This document shows, piece after piece, positions 8,236-16,365 of a DNA stretch of 64,000 bases (within the stretch, counting starts at the first letter, position 1; the number at the start of each line of letters is the position of its first letter). The notes beneath the pieces are model-generated. The model was not told the DNA's origin, did not search any database, and saw nothing but the letters and a program-made list of their open reading frames with translations. Position numbers and translations under genes: made by a program. This stretch comes from Synechococcus sp. HK01-R (GTDB taxonomy: Bacteria > Cyanobacteriota > Cyanobacteriia > PCC-6307 > Cyanobiaceae), in the NCBI RefSeq assembly GCF_014217855.1, contig NZ_CP059059.1:868001-932000 (forward strand). The letters run 5' to 3'.

Positions 8236-9708
8236 TTAAGTGTTGATCCGCGCAAAACTGCCGTGGCAGTGCCGATCCAGCGTCTCCCGGATCCGTTGCA
8301 GCAGCTCGCCTGGAAATGTTTGATGCTGGTTGGCCATCCCCACGTTGCAGGCGCGCCAGTGGGGCATCAGATCCCTGCTGTCTGTTGGTCGTTGCAGGAA
8401 GGTCAGAATCCTGTTCAGCTCGTCCTCGGGATGGGCAAACAAGCGCTCGCTGGACACAAGCAGCAGTTGCTCCTGAGGCAGCACGGCGTCCCAGCGCCTC
8501 AGTGCGGCGTCGTAGCAGCTGTCCTGAAGGGCGCGTGACCACAGTTGCTGGTGGATGCCGCTCAAGCTGGCCGGGGTGTGGTGTTCGATGGCCTGGAGCT
8601 CTTGTTCCAGCAAGGCGATTGGGTCATGGTCAAGACCCTCCAGCCGCTGGAGATGGTTGAGCCAGCTCAGGGCGCGCTCCCAAGGGTCTCGCAACAGCAC
8701 GATACACCGCACCTTGGGCATCAGCTCCACAATCCGTTGGGGCGCTTCCGGGCAGTGGAAATAGGTGGGGCTCGCTTCTCCCCGGGCAATGCCGGCCTCT
8801 GGCAGGAAACGGGGGAACTGGGCGCAGTACCAGTCAGCTCCCAGGTGATGAAAGCGATCAAAGAACTGCAGTTCCTTGCGCGGATGGCACCAGACCCCCG
8901 GATGGTGGCTGAGCACTTGCAAGAGCGAGGTGGTGCCCCCCTTCGGGACGCCAATGATCAGGAAATCCGGGGAAGTGGGGGGTTGAGATTCTGGGGCGAG
9001 CGCCTGGGCCTGCGGGCCGAGCTCCAGGCGAGCGGCTCGGCGCGACACGGTGATCGCGTTCTTGAGCTGCCCATCCAGCAACAGGTAGTGAGCCAACAAT
9101 TGATTGGCGAAGGCGCTCTGGGGGCGTCGCGACGTGATCTGGACGTAGGCCTGCAGCACGCGTTGGCGCATCGCAGGGCTGAGCCGCAGATACTGCAAAG
9201 AGTTATGGCTGCAGTAGTGGTCGGGATTGCGTTGGAGGCTTGCCAGAAACCAACCGGCGGCCCGATCCGGATGGCCGTGGGCCCGTTGCAGTTCCCCCAG
9301 TCGGTAAGAAGCTTCTGCTTGCACAGTCTTATCCAGGCACGCCTGGGCGAGGGAGGCCTCGGCCAGCGCCTGCTCGCCGCGTCGTTGTTCGATCACACCG
9401 CGAAGCAACCAGGCAGGCCCATTCATGGCCGGCCAGTGCACCTGCTCCAGGCAGAGTGCCGCCAGCTCGATCGCGCCCTGCTGCTGCAGCCAGTCGGCGA
9501 GGGCCACGGCGCTACCGCTGCGTTCTCCTTCAGACACGGCCTGCCGCAGGATCAAGGGCAACCAGTGGTGGAGAAGCTGAAGGCGTTGTTGGCCAACAGC
9601 CAGCTTCACAAGCGTGAATAGGCGGGCGTGGGACAGCTCCCCTTGGTAGGCCGCACGACGACATTGGCGCCACGTGCGGCCCAGGGCGCCATCAGATACG
9701 TTGCGCAT
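8236..9708 (-). CDS. TPR-sulfotransferase two-domain protein, 490 aa
   Basis: Residues 1 to about 240 are TPR-like helices (for example YRLGELQRAHGHPDRAAGWF). Residues about 250-490 are a PAPS-dependent sulfotransferase: 5'-phosphosulfate loop FLIIGVPKGGTTSLLQVL, then HPRKELQFFD, and the 3'-phosphate site RCIVLLRDPWERALSWLNH with Arg and Ser in the expected spacing. The predicted role is sulfation of the glycan made by this operon. The ATG at 9708 overlaps the stop of the upstream TPR gene (ATGA), which decides the start over an in-frame ATG at 9834. About 70 bp separate it from the RTX gene. Confidence 0.85.
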   Translation of the reverse strand: MRNVSDGALGRTWRQCRRAAYQGELSHARLFTLVKLAVGQQRLQLLHHWLPLILRQAVSEGERSGSAVALADWLQQQGAIELAALCLEQVHWPAMNGPAWLLRGVIEQRRGEQALAEASLAQACLDKTVQAEASYRLGELQRAHGHPDRAAGWFLASLQRNPDHYCSHNSLQYLRLSPAMRQRVLQAYVQITSRRPQSAFANQLLAHYLLLDGQLKNAITVSRRAARLELGPQAQALAPESQPPTSPDFLIIGVPKGGTTSLLQVLSHHPGVWCHPRKELQFFDRFHHLGADWYCAQFPRFLPEAGIARGEASPTYFHCPEAPQRIVELMPKVRCIVLLRDPWERALSWLNHLQRLEGLDHDPIALLEQELQAIEHHTPASLSGIHQQLWSRALQDSCYDAALRRWDAVLPQEQLLLVSSERLFAHPEDELNRILTFLQRPTDSRDLMPHWRACNVGMANQHQTFPGELLQRIRETLDRHCHGSFARINT

Positions 9709-10847
9709 CACAGCGTTGGGATGGGTTGAGGCCTCCACAGCTGGATCGCAGGCTCTTGATGCGGTGTTGGACACTGAGGGGGCAGCAACAGCAAGCTGAG
9801 CGAGGGCCAGCGCTGGGCCTCCCAGCGAGGCCACTCCTTCACGTTGATGCGCTTTTGACAGTCGAGCGTGCGGAGCTGTTGATCAACGGCGGCTCGCAGC
9901 CATAAGGGCTCTGGGCTGGCAATCAGCCATAGCTCCAGGCTCTGGTGCGGTTCGTTGGTTTGCAGCCAGGTCTCCATCACAACGTCGAGGCCGAGAGGAG
10001 CCTCCATGGCAAACAAACCGACGCAGCGGAGATCACGGATGGTGGCCTCAGACCATCCATCGCACGCGGGTGCGGCTGCGACCGTGACCGACGGATCGCT
10101 CAGCAGCAACAGCGACTTGCGCGCCCCAAGTTGTTCCAGTCCTTGGTTCAGGACACCGGGGGCCCATTGATGCTGGGGGTCCCGTTCGAGAACAGTGCGG
10201 CAGTAATGCACGCAGGTGGCCGGATGGCGTTGCCGAAGACTGTGATGGGCCAGACGCATCACCGGCCAGTTCTGCCAGGGGTCGAGGCGCAGGCTGTGCT
10301 CCCACCAGCTGGCCGCTTCGTCATAACGGTGCAACTGTTCAAGGAGATCCGCGCAGGCATTGGCGAGAGGTGTTGGGAATTGGCTGGGACCACCTCCCTG
10401 ATGGGCCGCCAGCTGTTTCAACAACTCAAGGGCCGGTTCCGGCTGGTTGTGATCACGCCAGAGACTCACCAATTCGAGCAGGTGTTCGATCTCGAGGGGA
10501 GGCGGATCCTGCAAAAGCTGGGATTGCAAGCCAAGCGCCTCAGGCACGTGGTGCTGTTGCAACAGCAGAATCAGTTGGTGCCAACTCGGAGCCTGTGCGT
10601 TCAACAAGCGGGCCGCTTGATCGAACCGTCCCAGTCGCCGCCAGCACTCGGCCAGGGCAGTGCGGAGCTCAGCCTGCTCGGGCGGCAGCAGGCTCCAGGT
10701 TTGCCATTCGGCTGCTGATTCAGCGTCGCCGCAGGCCCGTCGCCAGCGGGCCACCCGTTCGAAGGCGCTGGGTGCGGGCGCGTCAGCTTCCAGATCGATC
10801 AGGGCCTGATCCAGATCGGCCGGTAGGGTCTCACGCATACCGCTCAT
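9708..10847 (-). CDS. TPR protein, possibly degenerate glycosyltransferase relative, 379 aa
   Basis: Residues 1 to about 215 hold helical TPR-like repeats (LAECWRRLGRFDQAARLLN; ADLLEQLHRYDEAASWWEHSLRLDP). The last 160 residues, beginning near KSLLLLSDPSVTV, alternate strands and helices, but I see no complete glycosyltransferase motif. The gene is coupled on both sides: its ATG overlaps the stop of the GT61 gene and its stop overlaps the start of the TPR-sulfotransferase, both as ATGA. It probably works with those two proteins on the same glycan; the specific function is unknown. Confidence 0.65.
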   Translation of the reverse strand: MSGMRETLPADLDQALIDLEADAPAPSAFERVARWRRACGDAESAAEWQTWSLLPPEQAELRTALAECWRRLGRFDQAARLLNAQAPSWHQLILLLQQHHVPEALGLQSQLLQDPPPLEIEHLLELVSLWRDHNQPEPALELLKQLAAHQGGGPSQFPTPLANACADLLEQLHRYDEAASWWEHSLRLDPWQNWPVMRLAHHSLRQRHPATCVHYCRTVLERDPQHQWAPGVLNQGLEQLGARKSLLLLSDPSVTVAAAPACDGWSEATIRDLRCVGLFAMEAPLGLDVVMETWLQTNEPHQSLELWLIASPEPLWLRAAVDQQLRTLDCQKRINVKEWPRWEAQRWPSLSLLLLPPQCPTPHQEPAIQLWRPQPIPTL

Positions 10848-12352
10848 GATGACGTGTCCAGTGCGGCCAAGGTGTCTGCCGCTTCACTGGCGCCAGGTCG
10901 CAGATCGATCGGATACAAGCCTGGCCCCTCATAGAGCCATTCCTGCAGCGGTAGTGGTGTTGCGGCGGCTTCAAGGCGACGGTGGCGCAGCTGGCGCCGC
11001 TGAATCAAGGGATCGAAATAGGTGGGTGCATAGGCGGGGTTGACCAGTTCGATCACGGTTGTGGAGGGCCGGGCAGCGAGCAGATTGGCCATGGCGGCAC
11101 CGTGGGGTGCGATCAGGGTTCCGGCCGCCGCCACCTGGTGCCACTGCTGCTGCACGCTGCGCAGCAAGAGGGCGGGGATGCCGAGCTGGCTTTGCCAGAG
11201 GCGTTCCGCCAGGGCCGGGCGGCGTTGGCTGGTGCCGCGCCCCAGCCACAGCCTTGTTTCAGCGTCAGCGGTCCCCTGCTCGATCCCCCAGAACTGCTCC
11301 AGCCAGGTGAGATTGGCGTGGGCGGGTCGGCCGAAATGGCTGGTGAAGCTGGGCACGAGCAGCAGCTCTGCCTGGAGGTGATCGCTGGCCGGCAGCAGCC
11401 GTTCCGGTCTGATACCGAGGCGTTGGAGCGCTTGGCGCACGTAGGCAGGTGAACCGCCGTTGTGCCAGAGGCGCAGATCGGGCCACTGCTGCAGCGCGGC
11501 CTGCCAGCAGCGCCCGAGGCGCGGCAGCAGTTCCAACTGCCAGTGGAAGAAGAGTTCCGCTGACAGCTCCGCCACCGCCAGCACAGGGCCTGCGGCATGT
11601 TGGGCCGGTGGGCGATCCCTTTCGGCCTGACGCAAATGCTCGATCGTCAAGTGTTCCAGCGCCTGACGATGCGGGCAGGCGGGCCAGGGCCAGGGATAAT
11701 GGCGGCAGAGTTGGGTGAGCCATTGGCCTGAGGCGTCCTGCACCGCCACGCCATGGCTGAGCCGCCAGGGATTGCGCTGGCGGGGCACCCAGATGCGCCC
11801 CTGGGGCAGTTGGGTCAGCTGCAACGGCGGATCCGCCGGGCTGGCTTGCTTCTGGCAGGGGAGGCAGGCCTGGGCGGCGCAGGGGGGCTGCAGCCATGGT
11901 TCCGGTGGTGCTGCCGGTTCGGCCAGCAGTTGGGCGCCGGTGTGGTAACCCAGCCGGTCGTATAAGCCTGCCAGCTGGGCATCGAGGCGCTGCTGGCGAC
12001 CGCAGCCCCAGGCTCGCTCCAGGTGTTGCAGGGCTCGGCTGGGCACCTCTGGCAGGCAGATCTCCCCCCAACCCTGCAGCAGGGCGCCAAGACGACTGAC
12101 GCCCGCCTCGCCGGGATCGCCAGCCAGCAGCATCCTGGCCAGTGCGAGCGCCTGGCGCCTTAGGGGCGCGATCGGATCGCGACTCAGCCCGGCAGCGGCG
12201 GCCTCCAGGTGGGCCTCCACGGCAGGGCGCTCCTGCAGCAGCAGGCTGTGCCAGGCGCTGAGGGCCCGGCGCGGTCGCCCCCGATCCAACGCTTCCAGCG
12301 CTTCGGCGTGAAGGGTTTGAGCGTTGGTGGTGGCGTTGCGGCTTGAGGTCAT
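10844..12352 (-). CDS. GT61-like glycosyltransferase with N-terminal helical repeats, 502 aa
   Basis: The C-terminal 330 residues resemble the GT61 (DUF563) family: SAELFFHWQLELLPRLG with the family-typical H-W/E-L/P pattern, LLLVPSFTSHFGRPAH, LWLGRGTSQRRPALAE, and IAPHGAAMANLLAARP followed by TTVIELVNPAYAPTYF. The N-terminal part has TPR-like helices. The ATG at 12352 overlaps the stop of the GT2 gene (ATGA), so I chose it over an in-frame start at 12496. The likely role is transfer of a pentose or hexose in extracellular polysaccharide synthesis. Confidence 0.8.
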   Translation of the reverse strand: MTSSRNATTNAQTLHAEALEALDRGRPRRALSAWHSLLLQERPAVEAHLEAAAAGLSRDPIAPLRRQALALARMLLAGDPGEAGVSRLGALLQGWGEICLPEVPSRALQHLERAWGCGRQQRLDAQLAGLYDRLGYHTGAQLLAEPAAPPEPWLQPPCAAQACLPCQKQASPADPPLQLTQLPQGRIWVPRQRNPWRLSHGVAVQDASGQWLTQLCRHYPWPWPACPHRQALEHLTIEHLRQAERDRPPAQHAAGPVLAVAELSAELFFHWQLELLPRLGRCWQAALQQWPDLRLWHNGGSPAYVRQALQRLGIRPERLLPASDHLQAELLLVPSFTSHFGRPAHANLTWLEQFWGIEQGTADAETRLWLGRGTSQRRPALAERLWQSQLGIPALLLRSVQQQWHQVAAAGTLIAPHGAAMANLLAARPSTTVIELVNPAYAPTYFDPLIQRRQLRHRRLEAAATPLPLQEWLYEGPGLYPIDLRPGASEAADTLAALDTSS

Positions 12353-13332
12353 CGCGCCAAGAGCAGGTCCTGGGCTTGACGCCAGAAGCGGCTGGCCTGC
12401 AGTGCTTCGGCATCGAAGCGCTGACCGATGCGGGCGCAGCTGCGAGCGAACACTTCCAGGTAGTGCACCGGTCGCCTCGGGAGGGGATACGGGCAATCCT
12501 CCAACGCCTGATGCAGCAACTGCAGAGCCAGATCTGGGGCGCCATCGCTCCAGGCTTGCCAGCTGGCCCAGGTGGTGGTGTCGTAGCGCTGGCTGCGGGC
12601 CCAGCCTGGCTCGCTGGCCGCCACCGCTTCCAGGTGGTGCTCCATCACCGCCAGCAACCCCTGCAACTGGGCCTTGGTGCGGCTGCTGGCATTGGCGCCA
12701 TGGAGGCGGTAACGCACCAGCTCCTGCTCGATCCAGGCGCCCTCGTGGCCGGCTGCCGCCAGACGCAAGAGCAGATCCACGTCTTCTGAATGGCGCAGCT
12801 GGGGATCAAACCCGCCCACGGCGAGCAAGGCGTCGCGGCGCACGGTCCAGGCGCTGGGCAGCACAGCCTTGTGCTGCATGAAGCTACGCCAGCTGAAACC
12901 GGCCCCCTCCTGCCAGGGCCTCACGGCCTGTTGATGACGCCCGGCGTCATCACAGCGCCACCAGCCCCCATGCACATGGCTCAGGTGGGGATACCGGGCG
13001 AAGGCCTGCAGCGGCAAGGACAGGCGCCCTGGCAGCGGACGATCATCGGCATCGAGAAGGGCGATCAGGGGGGCACGGCTGGCGGCGACGCCCGCATTGC
13101 GGGCCGCGGAGACGCCGCGCCCACCAGCGCGGATCAACTGCCAGCGCTCCTGGGGCCAGTGGGCGCAGAGCCGCTGCAGCAGCGCGTCGCTGCCATCGCT
13201 GCTGGCGTCATCGATGGCAATCAGCTCGAACCCGGTGTGCCATTCGCGCACCAGGGCCGCCAGTAGGGGGGGCAGCCAGGGGGCGGCATTGCGCATCGGC
13301 ACCACCACACTGATGGGGGGAGCGAAGGCCAC
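12349..13332 (-). CDS. Glycosyltransferase family 2 (GT-A), 327 aa
   Basis: First gene of the leftward operon. The GT2 fold starts with ISVVVPMRNAAPWLPPLLAAL, continues with IAIDDASSDGSDALL, has the donor/metal motif LLDADDRPLPGRL at about residue 92, and the acceptor-side GGFDPQLRHSEDVDLLLRLA. A C-terminal extension of about 100 residues after the core is helical. No membrane segments are visible, so it would act at the cytoplasmic face. The start is supported by the motif position a few residues from the N-terminus. Confidence 0.88.
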   Translation of the reverse strand: MAFAPPISVVVPMRNAAPWLPPLLAALVREWHTGFELIAIDDASSDGSDALLQRLCAHWPQERWQLIRAGGRGVSAARNAGVAASRAPLIALLDADDRPLPGRLSLPLQAFARYPHLSHVHGGWWRCDDAGRHQQAVRPWQEGAGFSWRSFMQHKAVLPSAWTVRRDALLAVGGFDPQLRHSEDVDLLLRLAAAGHEGAWIEQELVRYRLHGANASSRTKAQLQGLLAVMEHHLEAVAASEPGWARSQRYDTTTWASWQAWSDGAPDLALQLLHQALEDCPYPLPRRPVHYLEVFARSCARIGQRFDAEALQASRFWRQAQDLLLAR

Positions 13333-13362
13333 GGCGGCAACCGAAGACAGATGAGCTTGATG

Positions 13363-13379
13363 CTGTCATCCGATGACAG
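13363..13379. promoter_or_regulatory. Perfect inverted repeat between divergent glycan genes
   Basis: CTGTCAT-CCG-ATGACAG is a perfect 7-bp inverted repeat with a 3-bp centre in the 73-bp space between the leftward GT2 gene and the rightward TPR gene. Its position would suit an operator controlling both directions, but no regulator is known. It covers an in-frame ATG at 13373, one reason to prefer the downstream start of the TPR gene. Confidence 0.35.
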
Positions 13380-13405
13380 ACTTGTGCCGCGATCTGCACA
13401 GGGTC

Positions 13406-14422
13406 ATGCCGCGCGCCAGCAAAGGCTCCACGTCGGGCAACGCAAGCGGCGGGGGCAGCAAACGGAGCTCCAAGCGCAACGCCAAGCCAAACCCAGCCAA
13501 GCCAAGGCAAGCCAAGCCCAGTCAGGAGGCGTTGCCGAACGAGCTGCCCATGGCCGATCGCTACTACGAGCTGGCGGAATCGATGAATGCCCGCGGTGCG
13601 ATCGAACTGGCGGTGCCGTTTTATCGCCAGGCCCTGGCGATGCTGCTGGAGGAACGGGACCAGTTGCGACAGCTGTTGCCTGAGCAGCAGCAACAGCAGC
13701 GTCTGTTGGACAGTCGCGAGGAGCAGATCGAAGGCCTGATCAACGAAGCCGCCCTGTTGCGCGTGGGCAGTGGCAACGGCCTTGACGAGCGCATCGCCGA
13801 ACTGGCCGAGGAGCTGACGCCCCAGAGCGCCCAGCAGGTGTTGGCGGGCTTGCGCGAGCTGGTGCCAGAGCCGGAACTCCTGCCCGCCCCTGGTCGCAGC
13901 CTCGAGGGCAAGGCCCTGATGCTCTGTGGTCGCGTTGCCGAGGCGATCGCCAGTTTTGAAGCGGCCTACGCCGCCGCTGGCCAGGCGCCCGAGCATGGGA
14001 TCAACCTGGCGGCGGCCCTTTTGGCGGCAGGCCAGGCCAGCCAGGCAGCCGCTCTGTTGCAACCCCTGCATCAACAGGGTTTGGCGGTGTTGGAGCCCGA
14101 CCAACGGGCCGCGCTGCTGCGCAATTTCGCCACGGCGGCTAGTCAGCTGGAGCAACCGCTTCTGGCCCTGCAGTTGCGCCGGCAGTGGTTGCAGCTGGAG
14201 CCGGAGGCGGTGCCCTGCGACCGCTGGTTGGGCTGGTGCCGGGTCGGCTTGGCGCAACCCCCTGGCGATCACGCCCGCCAGGAAGCGCTTGCCTTTCTGC
14301 AGGATCTGCGCCGCTTGCATCCCGCCAACCGCGCGATTGCTGAGGTTCTGGCGGAAACCCTGGAGGCGGAGGGCGACTACCGCCAGGCGGCGCTGCTGTA
14401 TCGCGAGTTGTTGCGGCCGTGA
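13406..14422 (+). CDS. TPR-like protein with basic low-complexity N-terminus, 338 aa
   Basis: After a Ser/Gly/Lys/Pro-rich N-terminal 45 residues, the protein is helical with TPR-like units: DRYYELAESMNARGAIELAVPFYRQ-type helices, MLCGRVAEAIASFEAAYAAAG, and the last repeat EAEGDYRQAALLYRELL. A glutamine-rich coiled stretch (EQQQQQR) is near residue 95. There is no catalytic motif. The GTG of the following TPR-GT2 gene overlaps its stop (GTGA), so the two are translationally coupled. I chose ATG 13406 because the in-frame ATG at 13373 falls in an inverted repeat. Probable scaffold or partner of the next protein. Confidence 0.65.
   Translation: MPRASKGSTSGNASGGGSKRSSKRNAKPNPAKPRQAKPSQEALPNELPMADRYYELAESMNARGAIELAVPFYRQALAMLLEERDQLRQLLPEQQQQQRLLDSREEQIEGLINEAALLRVGSGNGLDERIAELAEELTPQSAQQVLAGLRELVPEPELLPAPGRSLEGKALMLCGRVAEAIASFEAAYAAAGQAPEHGINLAAALLAAGQASQAAALLQPLHQQGLAVLEPDQRAALLRNFATAASQLEQPLLALQLRRQWLQLEPEAVPCDRWLGWCRVGLAQPPGDHARQEALAFLQDLRRLHPANRAIAEVLAETLEAEGDYRQAALLYRELLRP
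13479..13522 (+). repeat. CCAAG-type tandem repeat in coding DNA
   Basis: Imperfect tandem copies of a 5-base unit (CCAAG, GCCAA, CCCAG variants) inside the TPR gene encode the Ala/Lys/Pro-rich linker. Such runs are prone to slippage and could change linker length between strains. Confidence 0.55.
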
Positions 14423-16365
14423 GCGCCAAGCTCAATGGCCAGGAGCTCTACGCCCAGGCGGCGTCTGCGGTGGAGCAGGCCTCCTGGGGTCGGGCGGAGT
14501 CCTTGCTGCGTCGGTTGTTGGCGTTGCAGCCCGACCATGCCAGTGGCCATCACCTGCTGGGCAAGAGCCTGCGCGCTCTCGGTGAACCCCACCAGGCTCT
14601 GGCGGCCCAGCAGCGCAGTTGTGGGCTCGATCCCTGGCTGGGTTGGAACTGGTTTGCCGCTGGTGAACTGTTGATGGAGCAGCAGCGCTGGCCGGAGGCG
14701 GCCGAGGCGTTTGCCTGGGCCTTGCATGCGCTGCCGGCGGAGGGCTGGATCGCCCACCAGCTGCAGCAGGCGCGCAGCGCTGGGGTTGTGGCGGGCGACA
14801 GCTACCAGCATTGGATTCGGCACCACGAACCCCGCCTGCCCGATCCGCTCACGCCCCTCACGCAACAGTTTTGGACGTTGGCTGGCCAGGGCCAGTGGCG
14901 GGCCTTGCATGGTCCGGCGTCCTTGCAGCCGCGCTGGGCACCGCTTGGATCTTCGCCTTGGCCCGTGGAGGGCTGGTTGGTGTTGCTCGGCCCGCAGACC
15001 CAGTTGCGGCCGGGGGCGCTCCAGGCGTTGGAGGGGTGGTTGGCACAGGCCTTGCCCTGGCAACGGGCCGGCCAGGCGGTGGCGGATGTGATGTATGCCG
15101 ATGAAGATCGGCTTGAGCCTGACGGCCGGCGCTGCGATCCCTGGTTCAAGCCGGGTTGGGTGCCGGAGAGCTTCTGGAGCAGTCCCTGGCTTGGTGGCTT
15201 GAGTGTGTGGCGCCTGAGTTGGCTGCGTCATCAGACGCTGCCCTTGCCGCCAACGGATCCGGCGGGTCGCTTCCGCTGGCAGCTGGCGGCTTTGGAGCGC
15301 AGCCCGCGGATCGAGCCCTGCCCGTTGCTGCTCAGCCATCAGGCGATGGCGAGCGGTGGGCCCAACAGCAGAGCTGATCCCGAATCAGAGTCCGGAGCTG
15401 AGGCTGCGGCCCTGTTGGCCCATCTGCAGGAGCAGGGCGAGGCGGTGCAGTCGGTGACGCCTTTGCCCCAGCGCCCCGGCTGTTTTCAGCTGCACTGGGC
15501 CCTGCCGAAGCGCGTTGGCTGCTCGCTGCTGATTCCCACCCGCGATCGCGCCGATCTGTTGCAGGTGTGTTTGCAGAGCGTCTGGGACAGCACGGAGGCG
15601 GCGCGGGCCCAGGGGATCGATCTCGCGTTGGTGCTGATCGACAACGGCTCGGTGGAGCAGGCCACTACGGAGCTGCTTTGTCGCTGGCAGCAACGGCTGG
15701 GTGATGCGATGACCACGTTGCGGCTGGAGCAGCCGTTCAACTGGAGCCAGCTCAACAATCAGGCGGCAGCGCGGGCTCGCGGTGAGGTGTTGCTCTGCCT
15801 CAACAACGACATCGAGGCGCGGCAACCCGGTTGGCTGGAGGCGATGGTGGCCCAGGCGCTGCGTCCGGTGGTGGGTTGCGTCGGCGCCAATCTGTTGTAT
15901 CCCGATGGCACCTTGCAGCACGGTGGTGTGGTGCTGGGCCTCCACGGTGGTGCCGACCATGCCTATCGCCATCTGCCCCTCAGCCATGGCGTGCATCGCG
16001 GTCGCAGCGGCCTGCTCACGGGTTGGGGTGCGGTCACCGGGGCGTGCCTGATGCTGCGCCGGGAGCTTCTGTTGCAGCTCGGTGGTTTCGATGAAGGACT
16101 CCCGGTGGAATTCAACGATGTGGATCTTTGTCTGCGCCTGGGCTCCTTGGGCTACCGCCATGTGATCCCCCCCGAGGCGGTGTTGATCCACCACGAAAGC
16201 CAGAGCCGCGATGCCTTGGCCAGCCGCACGGCCCACCAGGCCCTCCAACGGCTCCAACGTCGCTGGCCCGGCCGCTTACGCAGCGGTAGCCCCTGGTGGC
16301 CCCAACAGATGGAACCAAATCATGTCGATGGACGACCGTTGGGGATGGCGGTTTCTGTTGAATGA
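14419..16365 (+). CDS. TPR-GT2 glycosyltransferase, 648 aa
   Basis: Residues 1 to about 140 are TPR-like (LYAQAASAVEQASWGRAESL; HHLLGKSLRALGEPHQALAA). A middle part of about 220 residues has weak GT-A similarity (DVMYADEDRLEPDGRRCDPW, as in the first domain of two-domain rhamnosyl/O-antigen transferases). The last 270 residues are a clear GT2: CSLLIPTRDRADLLQVCLQS, LVLIDNGS, LCLNNDIEARQPGWLEAM, GAVTGACLMLRRELLLQLGG and NDVDLCLRLGSLGYR. Start GTG at 14419, overlapping the stop of the TPR gene. The 3' end overlaps the convergent GT4 gene by 46 bp. Confidence 0.85.
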   Translation: MSAKLNGQELYAQAASAVEQASWGRAESLLRRLLALQPDHASGHHLLGKSLRALGEPHQALAAQQRSCGLDPWLGWNWFAAGELLMEQQRWPEAAEAFAWALHALPAEGWIAHQLQQARSAGVVAGDSYQHWIRHHEPRLPDPLTPLTQQFWTLAGQGQWRALHGPASLQPRWAPLGSSPWPVEGWLVLLGPQTQLRPGALQALEGWLAQALPWQRAGQAVADVMYADEDRLEPDGRRCDPWFKPGWVPESFWSSPWLGGLSVWRLSWLRHQTLPLPPTDPAGRFRWQLAALERSPRIEPCPLLLSHQAMASGGPNSRADPESESGAEAAALLAHLQEQGEAVQSVTPLPQRPGCFQLHWALPKRVGCSLLIPTRDRADLLQVCLQSVWDSTEAARAQGIDLALVLIDNGSVEQATTELLCRWQQRLGDAMTTLRLEQPFNWSQLNNQAAARARGEVLLCLNNDIEARQPGWLEAMVAQALRPVVGCVGANLLYPDGTLQHGGVVLGLHGGADHAYRHLPLSHGVHRGRSGLLTGWGAVTGACLMLRRELLLQLGGFDEGLPVEFNDVDLCLRLGSLGYRHVIPPEAVLIHHESQSRDALASRTAHQALQRLQRRWPGRLRSGSPWWPQQMEPNHVDGRPLGMAVSVE

